Positions 31,344-40,958 of a stretch of DNA of 52,179 nt are shown in pieces. Every line of letters begins with the position of its first letter. Position 1 is the stretch's first letter. The position numbers and the translations under genes were made by a program. Location: assembly GCA_045128835.1 (NCBI GenBank), contig JBGVRX010000025.1, positions 1-52,179 of the forward strand, given 5' to 3'. Source of the stretch: CALVUJ01 sp045128835. Lineage in GTDB: Bacteria > Bacillota_I > Bacilli_A > RFN20 > DUOF01. The notes below the pieces were generated by a model, which was not told where the DNA came from, made no database searches, and saw only the letters and a program-made list of their open reading frames with translations.

Positions 31344-33779
31344 ATGAAAAAAAAGGGTGCCGATATTTCTTGCTTTATAGCTATTAAGTCTATTGAGAAT
31401 GGTGTAATTACTTATAACAATGGTAGATTAGCAAAGGTATTAAAGGTTAACAGCTTGAATTTAGCTTTGCTTGATAGAGAAGAACAAAAGATTAAAATTA
31501 GTCAGTTTGCTTCTATTTTGGCGTCAATTCAATGGAACTGTTCAATCATTAAATTAGAGAGACCAATGGATTTGAGTAGCCAAATTGAGAAACAAAAAGA
31601 ATTATTAAAAGTTCAACATCGTAAATTTAGAGAAGGTAATATGAATGAGGATGGTTATAATAATCGTTTAAAACAAGTTAACTTCGAAAAAAGAAGATTA
31701 GAATATTTTAATGATGAAGCAAATATTTTAACAAATGAATTTTATTTCCTTGTTTATGGTAACAATTTAGAAGAATTCAATTTGTTATATGAAGATATAT
31801 TTAGTAGATTTTCTCAAATAAAAGTTAATCCTGAAGAGTGTAGTGACGACGAGATTAAATATTTGTTCTATCATATGTATAATCCAATCGGACAAAAGAG
31901 TTTGGATGACTTTGTTGATAATGCTAATTATATTAATGACATTTTACCTGATTATATTGAATTTACTAGTAGTGTGTTAAAAACAGATACAATGTGTGCA
32001 ACGACATATTCTGTTTTAGATTTCCCAATGAATGTTAATGCAAGTTGGTTAGCACCATTAGTTAATATTGATCATACAAGTTGTGTAATCAACATTGAGA
32101 ACGTTCCTACAACTGAAGCAAGAATGTTAATGGATAAAGCTATCACAGAGGTAAGAACGCAATTGTTAAATAAAAATAAATCATCTCAAGATATTGCAAA
32201 GCAAGCTCAATTAGAGTCTTTCTTATATATCCTAGAAGAAATTGAAAGAGGTAGTGAAGTTTTAAAGAGAGTTAATGTAATGTTAATGGCGTATAGTGAT
32301 AATGAAAAAGATTTGAAGTCTATTTGTCATACTGTTGCATCATCAATTAAACAAAACTCAATGAAACCAGATAAATTATCTTTTAGACAATTAGATGGTT
32401 ATATAAGCATGCTTCCTACTCCAAGAGATGATATTATGAACGACCACGGACGCGATATTCCTTGTATGAGTTTAGGTGCAGGTTTCCCATTTGTATTCCA
32501 AGCATTAGAGGATGATAACGGATTCCTTTTAGGAAACAATAGAACAAACTTAATATTCTTTGATCCTACAGTTAGAAGTCCTGCTAGAACTAACTCTAAT
32601 ATTATGATTATTGGTAAGTCAGGTTCTGGTAAATCACACTTTACCAAGAAAATGATTTTAAGATTATTATTACAAGATATCAAAACTTATATAATTGACC
32701 CAGAAGGTGAATATAAAACGATATGTAGACAACTAGGTGGACAAATGATTGACGTTGGTGCCGCTGTTGACTCTCGTATAAATCCGTTCCATATTTTTGG
32801 ACAAATGCAAGATGAAGATGATATTGGAAATGAAGCGAGTATTAATAGTTTAAGAAGAGCAGCGTTCTCATCTCACGTTCAATTCTTAGAGCAATTCTTC
32901 CAAAGTTTGATTCCTGATTTAACGAACAAAGAGTCTGCAAGACTTTCTTCACTTATTATTGAAGTTTATGGTCAAAAGAAGATTGGGGAAAATACTGACT
33001 TTACATCTGTAACAGCAGAGCAATTCCCAATTATGGATGATTTAATGAATTTAGTAAAATGGAGAGTTAATGAATTATCTGCTATTATTACTAAAGATTC
33101 AAATCGTGCTGCAGACTTAGGTGATGAATTAAATGACTTAAGAAATCTAGAAGTTTACTTGAAGAGAATGAGTAGTGGAGGATCTCTTGCAACTTTATGG
33201 AATGGTCCTACAACAATTAATACAAAAACATCTGACTTTATTTTGTTTGACTTTAAGAAGATGAACGATTCTAAGAATGATAAAGTAATGAATGCTCAAA
33301 TGATGTTAGTATTAAGATTCTTGGAAAATGAAGTAAGTAAGAATAGAGAAAGAAATTTATTAAAAGGCGAAAATAGATATATTGCAATTGTAGTAGATGA
33401 AGCCCATGTATTTATTGATGAGAAGAGCCCTGCTGCATTACAATTTATGTTCAACATGGTAAAACGTATAAGAAAATACAACGGTATATTTGTTGTTATC
33501 ACGCAAAACGTAAACGACTTTGTTGGAAGTGCTAATATTAAAAAGTATACAACGGCTATCATAAACGGTTGTCAGTACTCGTTTATCTTTGGTTTGAATC
33601 CTGCTGACTTGCAGTCACTGATGGACTTATATTCTTCTGTTGGTGGTTTCTCTGACGAAGAAAGAATTTTCATTGGTAATGCTGGTATTGGACAATGTTT
33701 GTTTATTGTTTCACCAGGTCAAAGATTAATTATGGAAAAAATAATTATTAGTAAAGAAGAAGAGGCTGTATTTAAATAA
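31344..33779 (+). CDS. VirB4-family secretion ATPase (module 1)
   Basis: An 811-residue ATPase of the VirB4/TraC type that would power substrate or pilus movement through a type IV-like channel. Walker A GKSGSGKS is at 424-431, preceded by the NSNIMIIGK strand; Walker B IAIVVDEAH at 680-688 with D685 and E686; RTNSNI, DPEGEY, RINPFHIFG and a conserved TQNVNDF sensor region complete the core. It has no membrane helix. AAGGAG sits seven bases before the ATG at 31344 (an ATG at 31338 is too close). It is a clear paralogue of the ATPase at 36163. A terminator follows. Confidence 0.92.
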   Translation: MKKKGADISCFIAIKSIENGVITYNNGRLAKVLKVNSLNLALLDREEQKIKISQFASILASIQWNCSIIKLERPMDLSSQIEKQKELLKVQHRKFREGNMNEDGYNNRLKQVNFEKRRLEYFNDEANILTNEFYFLVYGNNLEEFNLLYEDIFSRFSQIKVNPEECSDDEIKYLFYHMYNPIGQKSLDDFVDNANYINDILPDYIEFTSSVLKTDTMCATTYSVLDFPMNVNASWLAPLVNIDHTSCVINIENVPTTEARMLMDKAITEVRTQLLNKNKSSQDIAKQAQLESFLYILEEIERGSEVLKRVNVMLMAYSDNEKDLKSICHTVASSIKQNSMKPDKLSFRQLDGYISMLPTPRDDIMNDHGRDIPCMSLGAGFPFVFQALEDDNGFLLGNNRTNLIFFDPTVRSPARTNSNIMIIGKSGSGKSHFTKKMILRLLLQDIKTYIIDPEGEYKTICRQLGGQMIDVGAAVDSRINPFHIFGQMQDEDDIGNEASINSLRRAAFSSHVQFLEQFFQSLIPDLTNKESARLSSLIIEVYGQKKIGENTDFTSVTAEQFPIMDDLMNLVKWRVNELSAIITKDSNRAADLGDELNDLRNLEVYLKRMSSGGSLATLWNGPTTINTKTSDFILFDFKKMNDSKNDKVMNAQMMLVLRFLENEVSKNRERNLLKGENRYIAIVVDEAHVFIDEKSPAALQFMFNMVKRIRKYNGIFVVITQNVNDFVGSANIKKYTTAIINGCQYSFIFGLNPADLQSLMDLYSSVGGFSDEERIFIGNAGIGQCLFIVSPGQRLIMEKIIISKEEEAVFK

Positions 33780-33780
33780 G

Positions 33781-33807
33781 AGATATGTTAACAACATATC
33801 TTTTTTT
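33781..33807 (+). terminator. Terminator after the first VirB4 gene
   Basis: Perfect stem AGATATGTT (33781-33789) / AACATATCT (33793-33801), three-base loop, and six T. Confidence 0.9.
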
Positions 33808-33820
33808 AATTGGCAAATAA

Positions 33821-33850
33821 TTGAAAATTAAAGAAAAAGTAATGTATAAT
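33821..33850 (+). promoter_or_regulatory. Promoter of secretion module 2
   Basis: TTGAAA (33821-33826), 18 bp, TATAAT (33845-33850). Together with the terminator just upstream it makes module 2 a separate transcription unit. Confidence 0.75.
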
Positions 33851-33878
33851 GAAAATGTGTATTGAAAGGTGTGATTAT

Positions 33879-35864
33879 ATGTCCTTTATTAGATTTTTAG
33901 GCATAGATGATCCTGGATATGGCAACTTTGCGAAGGGCATATTGTATGTTATATATGAGATTTTATGGAAGATTGTACATTCGATAGGTCGCGTTGTTGA
34001 TGCTATTACGGGGTTATTCTATAAATTAGCGGGGTTAGATTACTTAGGCTCAGGTGGTGAGAATCTTGTTGAAGAGCAAGATTTGCTTAGCCAAATGTTT
34101 AATCAAAATATAGTTTCTAATGTTTCGCTATTTATGATTTTAGCTTCAGTTCTTTTGATGACAGTTTTTGGAACAATAGCTGTTTTGAAAAGAATTTATT
34201 TTTCAAAGGGTGAAGCTAAGGCAACAGTTGATATAATTAAAAACATGGTGTTAGCAGGTATCTTTTTGATATTCTTGTCTCCAATTGCTTTGTTTGCAAT
34301 ATCTTCAATTAGTTCAGTTACTGCAATCATTGCAAGTTTGTTTGGAAACGATATGAATGTATCTATTGCTGATGTTATGTTTAGAGCAAGTTTTAGCGAA
34401 GATCCGGTTTCTGTATATAATGCAATTTATAGTACAGAAATTACTAGTTGGACAGAAATGACAAATGGAGATTTCTTGTTTGAGTTAGAATATGGTGGAG
34501 TTGCTACAGCAGACTTCTACTGGTACATATTGTTATTAGGTGGAGGCGTTGTTTTATACAATGTTGTAGTGCTAGCATTAAGATTAGTAAAACGTTTATT
34601 CAATGTTATAGTTCTATATTTAATTGGTCCTATATATGTTGCTAAAATGGTTGATGATGGGGGAACTAAGTTTAGAGAATGGAAAAATAAAGCTTTAGCT
34701 GAATTGATTTCTATTGTCGGTTCTGTAGTTGGTTTCATGATTCTTATTTCTTTAGTTACTATGATTGATAATCTTGAACTTATTAAAGCAACTACTCAAG
34801 TGGAAGATCCAATGGGGGGACTAGGCATAATGGCTTTAGCAGAAGATGTAGGAGCTACTGAGACGGTTAATCAAAGTGCATTACTTATTAATAAGTTAGC
34901 AAAGATGTTACTCCTTATGGCTGGTACTGCTGTTGCTAAAGATTCTGGAGAATTGTTAGCAAATCTTGTAACTGCAGAAAATGAAGAAGGAAACTCATTG
35001 TTAGAAGGTATCTATGAGAGATTAGGAAACAGAGAGACTAAGACAGTAACTAATAATTCTACTCCTGCTCCTAGAACTAGAGTTATTACTAAGAATACAA
35101 CAACAACTCGTAAAATCATTGATTATGGTGAAGCAGTTTCTTCTTCGGATTCAACTAAGCCAAGAGTAAATGTTACTAATAATCAAAGTAATAACTTTAA
35201 TACAAATGTTAGTAATGTGGATAGAAGAACAACAAATCTTCAAAACAGAACAAATGTATCTATTGGCGAAGGTGGTAGAATTCCTAGAGATGGTATTAAG
35301 GCTGGTGCATATAAAGCTGTATCTACAGAAACAGGAAGCAAACAAATTAATCCTGCAGACATCTTGAACCAAACATTCACTAGTTATAAAAACGAAAATG
35401 ATAAGCTTAGAAATGAATGGGCATTTATGAAAAATGGTAATAGTTCGGAATCTAAACAAGTTGTTAAAGATTTCGAAAGTGCTAGTAAAGATTTAGATAC
35501 TTCAATAGCAGTTGGTGAATCTAATAAGATTAAGGCATCAATGAATAAATATGTTGATGCTTATAGACAAGAAGAAAAAGTTGCTAAAGAAGGATATAAA
35601 GATTTCGCTGGTAAATCAGCTAAGTTAAGTAATGATTTAACAATGAAGCAACAACAAGAATTAAGAAATATATCGAATGCTTATAGAAAAGCGCAAGTTG
35701 ATTATGGTAAGACAGCTCGTAGACTTAGCGAGGTAAGTCAAGGAAATATGAGTGCATCTGAGGCTCTAAGAGTTAAAGAAAATGCAGATAAGCAAAGAGC
35801 TAAGTTGATGGAAGCTAGTTCAAAAGCAAATGATTTCTATAATAATCAAAAGAAAGGGGTATAG
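33879..35864 (+). CDS. VirB6-like membrane protein (module 2)
   Basis: 661 residues. The first ~360 contain about six membrane helices, including a segment before LVSQ-type loops and LYLIGPIYVAKMVDDGGTKF, which aligns with the equivalent block of the 1447-residue protein at 26880; both also carry FYWYI and a following Arg/Asn-rich helix. The rest (about 400-661) is soluble, Asn/Ser/Thr-rich and then probably coiled coil, ending with a Lys/Gln/Ala-rich helix. It is thus a smaller paralogue. The start at 33879 follows AAAGGTGTGAT. PrgI- and VirB4-like genes follow with no gap. Confidence 0.8.
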   Translation: MSFIRFLGIDDPGYGNFAKGILYVIYEILWKIVHSIGRVVDAITGLFYKLAGLDYLGSGGENLVEEQDLLSQMFNQNIVSNVSLFMILASVLLMTVFGTIAVLKRIYFSKGEAKATVDIIKNMVLAGIFLIFLSPIALFAISSISSVTAIIASLFGNDMNVSIADVMFRASFSEDPVSVYNAIYSTEITSWTEMTNGDFLFELEYGGVATADFYWYILLLGGGVVLYNVVVLALRLVKRLFNVIVLYLIGPIYVAKMVDDGGTKFREWKNKALAELISIVGSVVGFMILISLVTMIDNLELIKATTQVEDPMGGLGIMALAEDVGATETVNQSALLINKLAKMLLLMAGTAVAKDSGELLANLVTAENEEGNSLLEGIYERLGNRETKTVTNNSTPAPRTRVITKNTTTTRKIIDYGEAVSSSDSTKPRVNVTNNQSNNFNTNVSNVDRRTTNLQNRTNVSIGEGGRIPRDGIKAGAYKAVSTETGSKQINPADILNQTFTSYKNENDKLRNEWAFMKNGNSSESKQVVKDFESASKDLDTSIAVGESNKIKASMNKYVDAYRQEEKVAKEGYKDFAGKSAKLSNDLTMKQQQELRNISNAYRKAQVDYGKTARRLSEVSQGNMSASEALRVKENADKQRAKLMEASSKANDFYNNQKKGV

Positions 35865-35867
35865 TAA

Positions 35868-36173
35868 ATGGGTTATTTAATTCCGAAATCTGCCAGAAAT
35901 GTAAAAATGCAATTATTTAAAGGGTTAGGAATCGTTGAGGCAGCAATGGTTATCATAGCCGTAGTTATTGGTATTTTGATTTTTAAAACATCTTGGCATG
36001 TAGTGGCAAAGATTGTTATTGGATTAATTTTATTGTTCGTAACAATATTTATGGTTTCACCATCATTTATTGTTAACAAAAAAGGTTATCAAAGTTTCGA
36101 TGTTCTATTTTCGTATATGTCTCAAGAAAAATATTATAAGAAAAGAAGCGTAGTGAAGAAAAATGGCAAATAA
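35868..36173 (+). CDS. PrgI family (VirB3-like) inner-membrane protein
   Basis: 101 residues. A short N-terminal segment (LIPKSARNVKMQLFKGLG) is followed by two membrane helices (about 22-41 and 46-66) and a basic C-terminal tail ending in KKRSVVKKNGK. This is the size and layout of PrgI proteins, the Gram-positive VirB3 counterparts that are normally encoded directly before a VirB4 ATPase, as here. Its last codons overlap the VirB4 start by 11 bases. AAAGGGGT sets the start. Module 1 has no such gene. Confidence 0.8.
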   Translation: MGYLIPKSARNVKMQLFKGLGIVEAAMVIIAVVIGILIFKTSWHVVAKIVIGLILLFVTIFMVSPSFIVNKKGYQSFDVLFSYMSQEKYYKKRSVVKKNGK

Positions 36174-38646
36174 TACTAATACTGTTAATAACAAACCAAA
36201 GGTGGATACAAGAAAAGGAGGAAATATTTTAGATTTCTTCCCAGTAAAAAAAATTGAGAATGGTGTAGTTACATATACGACAAATAAAATTAGTAGAGTA
36301 ATGCAAATTGGGTGTTTAAACCTAGCCTACTTATCATTAGATGATCAAAGATCAAAAATTAGACAAGTTACAAATGCTTTAAACTTAATTAAAAATGACT
36401 GTAGTATTGTTAAAATTGAAAGACCTTTAGATTTAACAGATGCAATTGATAAGCAAGAAAGATTGTATGGATTGCAAGATGTTAAATACGGCAATAACGA
36501 TATGACAGAAGATGGATACAAAAATAGAAAACAACAAGTAGACTTTGAATGGCAAACATTGAAGGCATACCAAAAAGATTATCCAGTAATGATTAAAAAA
36601 TTCTATTTAGTTATTTATGGTAATAATTTGGATGATTTAAACTTTGTTTATGAGAGTGTTTTTGAAAAATTAGAAATTAATAAATTAGAGCCAAAAAAAT
36701 GTAGCGATAGCGAGATAAAAGCATTCTTCTATTATATGTTTAATCCATATGGTGAAAAGAATGAAAAAGATTTCCTAAATAACGAAGACTATAAGACAGA
36801 TATTATGCCTGAGAACATTGAATTCTTTGGTACAAAATTCAAAACAGATTCTATGCACGCTAGTGTATTCTCAACATATGAATATCCAAATGATGTTCCT
36901 GGTGCATGGTTAGCTCCTGTTGTTGTAAATCCAGATACAACTGTAGTAGTAAATGTTAGAAACGTAGAAGTAGCTACAGCAAAAATGTTGATGGATAAAG
37001 CCATAAGAGAAATTAGAACTCAAATGTTGGAACATGGTAAAGTTTCTGAATCAATGAGTAAACAAACACAATTACAATCTTTCATTGATGTTTTGTCAGA
37101 TATTGAAAGAGGTAATGAAAGTTTAAAACTTATTAATATTTATACAATGAACTATGGAAAAACAGATAAAGAGTTAAGAAATAACAACCGTAAAGTTGTT
37201 TCATCTTTAAAACAACAAAGATTTAAAATCGACAAACTAGCATTAAGACAAATGCAAGGTTTGATTGCAATGCTTCCAACACCAAGAGATGATATTATTA
37301 TGTCAAATGGTCGTGATATTCCTTGTAGTACATTAGGTGCAAGTTTCCCATTTGTTTTCCAAGGATTGAATGACAAAGATGGATTCTTACTAGGATATAA
37401 TGGATCAGGCTTAATTTTCTTTGATCCAAAAGTTAGATCTACAAGTAGAACAAACTCTAATATCATGGTAATTGGTAAATCGGGTTCTGGTAAATCACAC
37501 TTTACTAAGAAGATGTTATTAAAATTAATTATGGAAGATGTAAAGACATATATCGTTGACCCAGAGGGTGAGTACGATATTATGACTAAGAGATTAGGTG
37601 GACAAATCATCGATGTAGGTTCAGGTAATAACTCAAGAATTAATCCATTCCATATATTTGGAGCGATGCAAGAGAGTGATGATGAAGAATTAACAGAAAT
37701 ACAAAAACAAGAAGGTTTCCGTTCAATCTTCTCAAACCACATTCAATTCTTAGAGCAATTCTTCCAAAACTTAATTCCAGATTTAACTAACAAAGAGTTA
37801 GCGAGACTTTCTAAGGTTTTAGCAGAAGCATACACAAGAAGAGGAATTAAAAAGACTGATAACTTTGAATTATTAAAAGCTGAAGATTTCCCAATTATGG
37901 ATGATGCAATGGCAATTGTAAAAGAAAAGATTGAAGAAATTACAGCGATAATTGTAGAAGATTCTCATAGATCTATTGACCTAGGTGATGAGTTAAACGA
38001 CTTAAGAAACTGTGAAGTTTATTTAGATAGATTATGTGGAGAAGGTTCATTATCAACATTATGGAATGGACCTACAACTATTGATACAAGTACAAGTGAT
38101 TTAATCTTATTCGACTTTAGAAAAATGTCTTCATCTAAGAATGATATGGTTATGAACTCTCAAATGATGTTAATCTTGAGATTCTTAGAAAATGAAGTAA
38201 GTAAGAACAGAGAAAGAAACTTAGCTAAACACGAAAATCATCACGTTGCAATTGTAGTAGATGAGGCCCACGTATTTATCGATGAGAGAAGCCCTGCTGC
38301 TTTATACTTCATGCATCAAATGATTAAACGTATAAGAAAATATAACGGTATATTTATCGTTATCACACAAAACGTAAACGACTTTGTTGGTAGTGCAAGT
38401 ATTAAAAAATATACGACATCTATCATCAATGGTTGTCAATATTCATTTATATTCGGTTTAAACCCTAACGACTTACAGTCTTTGATGGACTTGTATGCTT
38501 CAGTTGGTGGTTTCTCAGATGAAGAAAGAGAATTTATTGCTAATGCTGGTATTGGACAATGTTTGTTTGTTGTTGCTCCAGGACAAAGATTAACAATGGA
38601 TAAGATTACTGTTAGTAAACAAGAAGAATTAGTGTTTAAAAAGTAA
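36163..38646 (+). CDS. VirB4-family secretion ATPase (module 2)
   Basis: 827 residues and clearly paralogous to the ATPase at 31344: shared blocks include LPTPRDDI, GRDIPC, FPFVFQ, GKSGSGKSHFTKKM (Walker A at 438-445), RINPFHIFG, HVFIDE and TQNVNDFVGS. Walker B VAIVVDEAH has D700 and E701. The N-terminal 400 residues, which in VirB4 contact the membrane components, differ most. Both copies keep intact catalytic motifs, so both are probably active. It overlaps the PrgI-like gene, so its ribosome site is weak and translation is probably coupled. A bidirectional terminator follows. Confidence 0.92.
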   Translation: MANNTNTVNNKPKVDTRKGGNILDFFPVKKIENGVVTYTTNKISRVMQIGCLNLAYLSLDDQRSKIRQVTNALNLIKNDCSIVKIERPLDLTDAIDKQERLYGLQDVKYGNNDMTEDGYKNRKQQVDFEWQTLKAYQKDYPVMIKKFYLVIYGNNLDDLNFVYESVFEKLEINKLEPKKCSDSEIKAFFYYMFNPYGEKNEKDFLNNEDYKTDIMPENIEFFGTKFKTDSMHASVFSTYEYPNDVPGAWLAPVVVNPDTTVVVNVRNVEVATAKMLMDKAIREIRTQMLEHGKVSESMSKQTQLQSFIDVLSDIERGNESLKLINIYTMNYGKTDKELRNNNRKVVSSLKQQRFKIDKLALRQMQGLIAMLPTPRDDIIMSNGRDIPCSTLGASFPFVFQGLNDKDGFLLGYNGSGLIFFDPKVRSTSRTNSNIMVIGKSGSGKSHFTKKMLLKLIMEDVKTYIVDPEGEYDIMTKRLGGQIIDVGSGNNSRINPFHIFGAMQESDDEELTEIQKQEGFRSIFSNHIQFLEQFFQNLIPDLTNKELARLSKVLAEAYTRRGIKKTDNFELLKAEDFPIMDDAMAIVKEKIEEITAIIVEDSHRSIDLGDELNDLRNCEVYLDRLCGEGSLSTLWNGPTTIDTSTSDLILFDFRKMSSSKNDMVMNSQMMLILRFLENEVSKNRERNLAKHENHHVAIVVDEAHVFIDERSPAALYFMHQMIKRIRKYNGIFIVITQNVNDFVGSASIKKYTTSIINGCQYSFIFGLNPNDLQSLMDLYASVGGFSDEEREFIANAGIGQCLFVVAPGQRLTMDKITVSKQEELVFKK

Positions 38647-38650
38647 AAAG

Positions 38651-38677
38651 AAAAGCAACTGTGAAGTTGCTTTTTTT
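38651..38677. terminator. Bidirectional terminator
   Basis: Stem AAAGCAACT (38652-38660) / AGTTGCTTT (38665-38673) with A and T runs on either side, between the convergent VirB4 and SPFH genes. Confidence 0.9.
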
Positions 38678-38699
38678 GTTTATTATAGTTGTGTTTGTT

Positions 38700-39761
38700 T
38701 TATAAAACTTTTCCGCAGTCAGGGCAGTAAACATCATCTTCAGAAACAATCTTACCACAATGTTTACAAATAACAACTTTATTCTTGTCGAATAGTTGTG
38801 TTCCACAGTCAGGACAGAAGTTAGCTTTAAATGCAACGATATTATGGCAGTGAGGACATTCTTTAGCAATTTCTTTGTTTTCTGCTCCACATTGAGGACA
38901 GAATTTGAAATTCTTTGCGATTGTAGCACCACACTTTACACAAGTTATTGTGAAGTCATGTGTGAAGTTAAACATTTTTTTCATTTCTGCAGTATGAATA
39001 GTGCCAGCATTTATTGGATGATTTAATGGTAAAGCGTTTTGACCATTAACTGCTACTGGAGGATTTCCAAGGTTTTCTTGAATCTTTATATTTACTAATT
39101 TTTCGATTTCTTCTGGAATTGTAATATTTTCAATGTTCAATTGTTGTAAGAATAATCCACATTGTGCAAATTTTTCTCTAACTACTTGGAAGTCTTCCAT
39201 TTCAAATTTGTCATAGTTAGATACAAAGTCTAAAGCGGATAATCTTTTTTCTAGTAACATTTCTGTTATTCCAGTTGTAATTAATGTTTTTACATAAAGT
39301 GAAATGTCTTCGTCATCGAAACTTGTTATTTTTCCAAACAACTCAGTCATAAATACATTAGCGTCAACAACTTTGAATGAACAGTTACCAAAACATTTGA
39401 TTGCGATACTACCAAAGTCATTGTCTCTAATGATTAAGGAATTCACCATACCCCATTTTAAATTATCAAATAGAGTTAGTGAGACAAAATAAATGTCGCT
39501 ACGAAAAGCTGCATTGAATCTTTTGTCCCAATGTTTTTTTGCTGCTAACTTAGGTAATGCTTCAACAGTTAATGTGTGAATACCTTCTGGCAAAACATCA
39601 AGAACTTCTCCGTCATCAACGAATACTGCTACTTGATTTTGTCCTACCAATAATTTTGTCCCAATTCTAATAGAATTGTTTAATAGAGGATATCTTAATA
39701 CAAAAACGCTTTCTTCTGTACTAGGACATTCTATAGTTTTTAAACTTGATGTCATACTCAT
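38700..39761 (-). CDS. SPFH-domain protein with C-terminal zinc ribbons
   Basis: 353 residues. Residues about 15-240 form an SPFH (band 7) fold of the YdjI type, with RIGTKLLVGQNQVAVFVDDG and a central beta region; this class has no membrane helix. The C-terminal 90 residues hold three to four CxxC pairs (CVKC, CPQC, CPHC, CPDC, CKHC, CPDC) forming tandem zinc ribbons. YdjI in Bacillus is recruited to membranes by PspA-like stress complexes; whether that applies here is unknown, and no PspA gene is visible. GAGGGA precedes the ATG. Minus-strand extended -10 TGTTATACT spans 39784-39792. Confidence 0.85.
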   Translation of the reverse strand: MSMTSSLKTIECPSTEESVFVLRYPLLNNSIRIGTKLLVGQNQVAVFVDDGEVLDVLPEGIHTLTVEALPKLAAKKHWDKRFNAAFRSDIYFVSLTLFDNLKWGMVNSLIIRDNDFGSIAIKCFGNCSFKVVDANVFMTELFGKITSFDDEDISLYVKTLITTGITEMLLEKRLSALDFVSNYDKFEMEDFQVVREKFAQCGLFLQQLNIENITIPEEIEKLVNIKIQENLGNPPVAVNGQNALPLNHPINAGTIHTAEMKKMFNFTHDFTITCVKCGATIAKNFKFCPQCGAENKEIAKECPHCHNIVAFKANFCPDCGTQLFDKNKVVICKHCGKIVSEDDVYCPDCGKVL

Positions 39762-39893
39762 AATAAATCCCTCACTTTTTATTAGTATAACACATATATA
39801 TAAGTAATCTTAGAAAAAATATTAATTTGTTAATTTTAATATTCAATAAAATGTGTTTTAATATAGGTGTATGTAATAAAAAGAGGGATAGTT

Positions 39894-40958
39894 GTGATAA
39901 AAAAGAAGTATTTGTTTTTATTTATGATTTTTACTACTATTTTCTTTTTTTGTCATGGAGTAAAGGTAGAGGCCTCGGCAGTTGTTATTGAAGAACTTCC
40001 AGTAGCAGAAGAAATATCATATGGAGAGCCACTGTTTGAATCTGCACTTGTTGGTGGAAAGGCCAATGTTGAAGGAACTTTTTCTTGGAAAAATGGCAGA
40101 GTTACATTTAATGTTGGAGAGTATAATCAAGTTGTTGTTTTTACTCCTTCAAGTGGTTTACATTCTTCAAAAGAATTTTTGATTAAAGTAAAAGTAAATC
40201 CAAGAAGAGTCTTTTTGCACTTTGAAGAGGAACTGTATAAGCAATATGATGGATTAGCTTCTATTTCTCTTCCCAACTATACGGTTAGTGGAATTATTGA
40301 TAAAACAGTATATGTTAGAGGTAGTTTAACTGGAGCAATAGAAAGTGTTCTTGTTGGAACTAGTAAAGTTATTTTAAGCGGGGTTGAATTGTTTGGTGAA
40401 AAATCCGAACAGTATTATTTAGATCTAGAAGGATTTCAAGCAACTGTACATCCACGTATTGTTGCAAAATTTGGCCCAGTTAAAAACAGAATAGATTTGG
40501 TAGAAACGATTTATGTTCCTATAGATTCTTTGATGTATACGGATGATGTGGATTTAGAAGAAATTAGTAAAGATGGATATTCTATAAAACATGCCTATGA
40601 TGTTTATATTAAAAGTGGTAATAGTAGAGTAACTGTTGATACTGAGGTAAAAGTTAGACTTCTTATGGATGAGAACAATTTTAATTATAAGAGATTGAAA
40701 TTATATAACTATTTCAATGGTGCTTATGAAGAAATAGAATACACGTACAGCGAAGGATATATTGAATACAGTGCGAGCGCCTTAGGAATACTTGTTTTTG
40801 CCCAAAAGGAACTTAACTTTTGGTGGTTATATATATTAATCATTTCTTTTGTTTTAACTTTTGATGCTGTTTTAATTGTAAAAAGGATGCAATCAAGAGA
40901 AAAGGTTAATAAATATAAGAGTTTGAAAAGGAGTAGGGATAACGATGGAAATTATTAG
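39894..40958 (+). CDS. Predicted surface protein with C-terminal membrane anchor
   Basis: 354 residues, GTG start after AGAGGGAT. A basic N-terminus and hydrophobic signal peptide (YLFLFMIFTTIFFFCHG) lead to an extracytoplasmic region with Ig-like strands (GTFSWKNGRVTFNVGEYNQ resembles MBG/bacterial Ig repeats), then a single membrane helix at about 312-335 with WWLYILIISFVLTFDAVLIV and a short basic cytoplasmic tail. The architecture is a smaller version of the 1241-residue protein at 45968. It overlaps the downstream ATPase gene by 14 bases, so the two may act together. Function unknown. Confidence 0.75.
   Translation: MIKKKYLFLFMIFTTIFFFCHGVKVEASAVVIEELPVAEEISYGEPLFESALVGGKANVEGTFSWKNGRVTFNVGEYNQVVVFTPSSGLHSSKEFLIKVKVNPRRVFLHFEEELYKQYDGLASISLPNYTVSGIIDKTVYVRGSLTGAIESVLVGTSKVILSGVELFGEKSEQYYLDLEGFQATVHPRIVAKFGPVKNRIDLVETIYVPIDSLMYTDDVDLEEISKDGYSIKHAYDVYIKSGNSRVTVDTEVKVRLLMDENNFNYKRLKLYNYFNGAYEEIEYTYSEGYIEYSASALGILVFAQKELNFWWLYILIISFVLTFDAVLIVKRMQSREKVNKYKSLKRSRDNDGNY

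Noticed and set aside
26469..38646. Complete integrative conjugative element
   Set aside because: No relaxase, coupling protein, integrase or attachment repeats could be found in the flanks that I can see.
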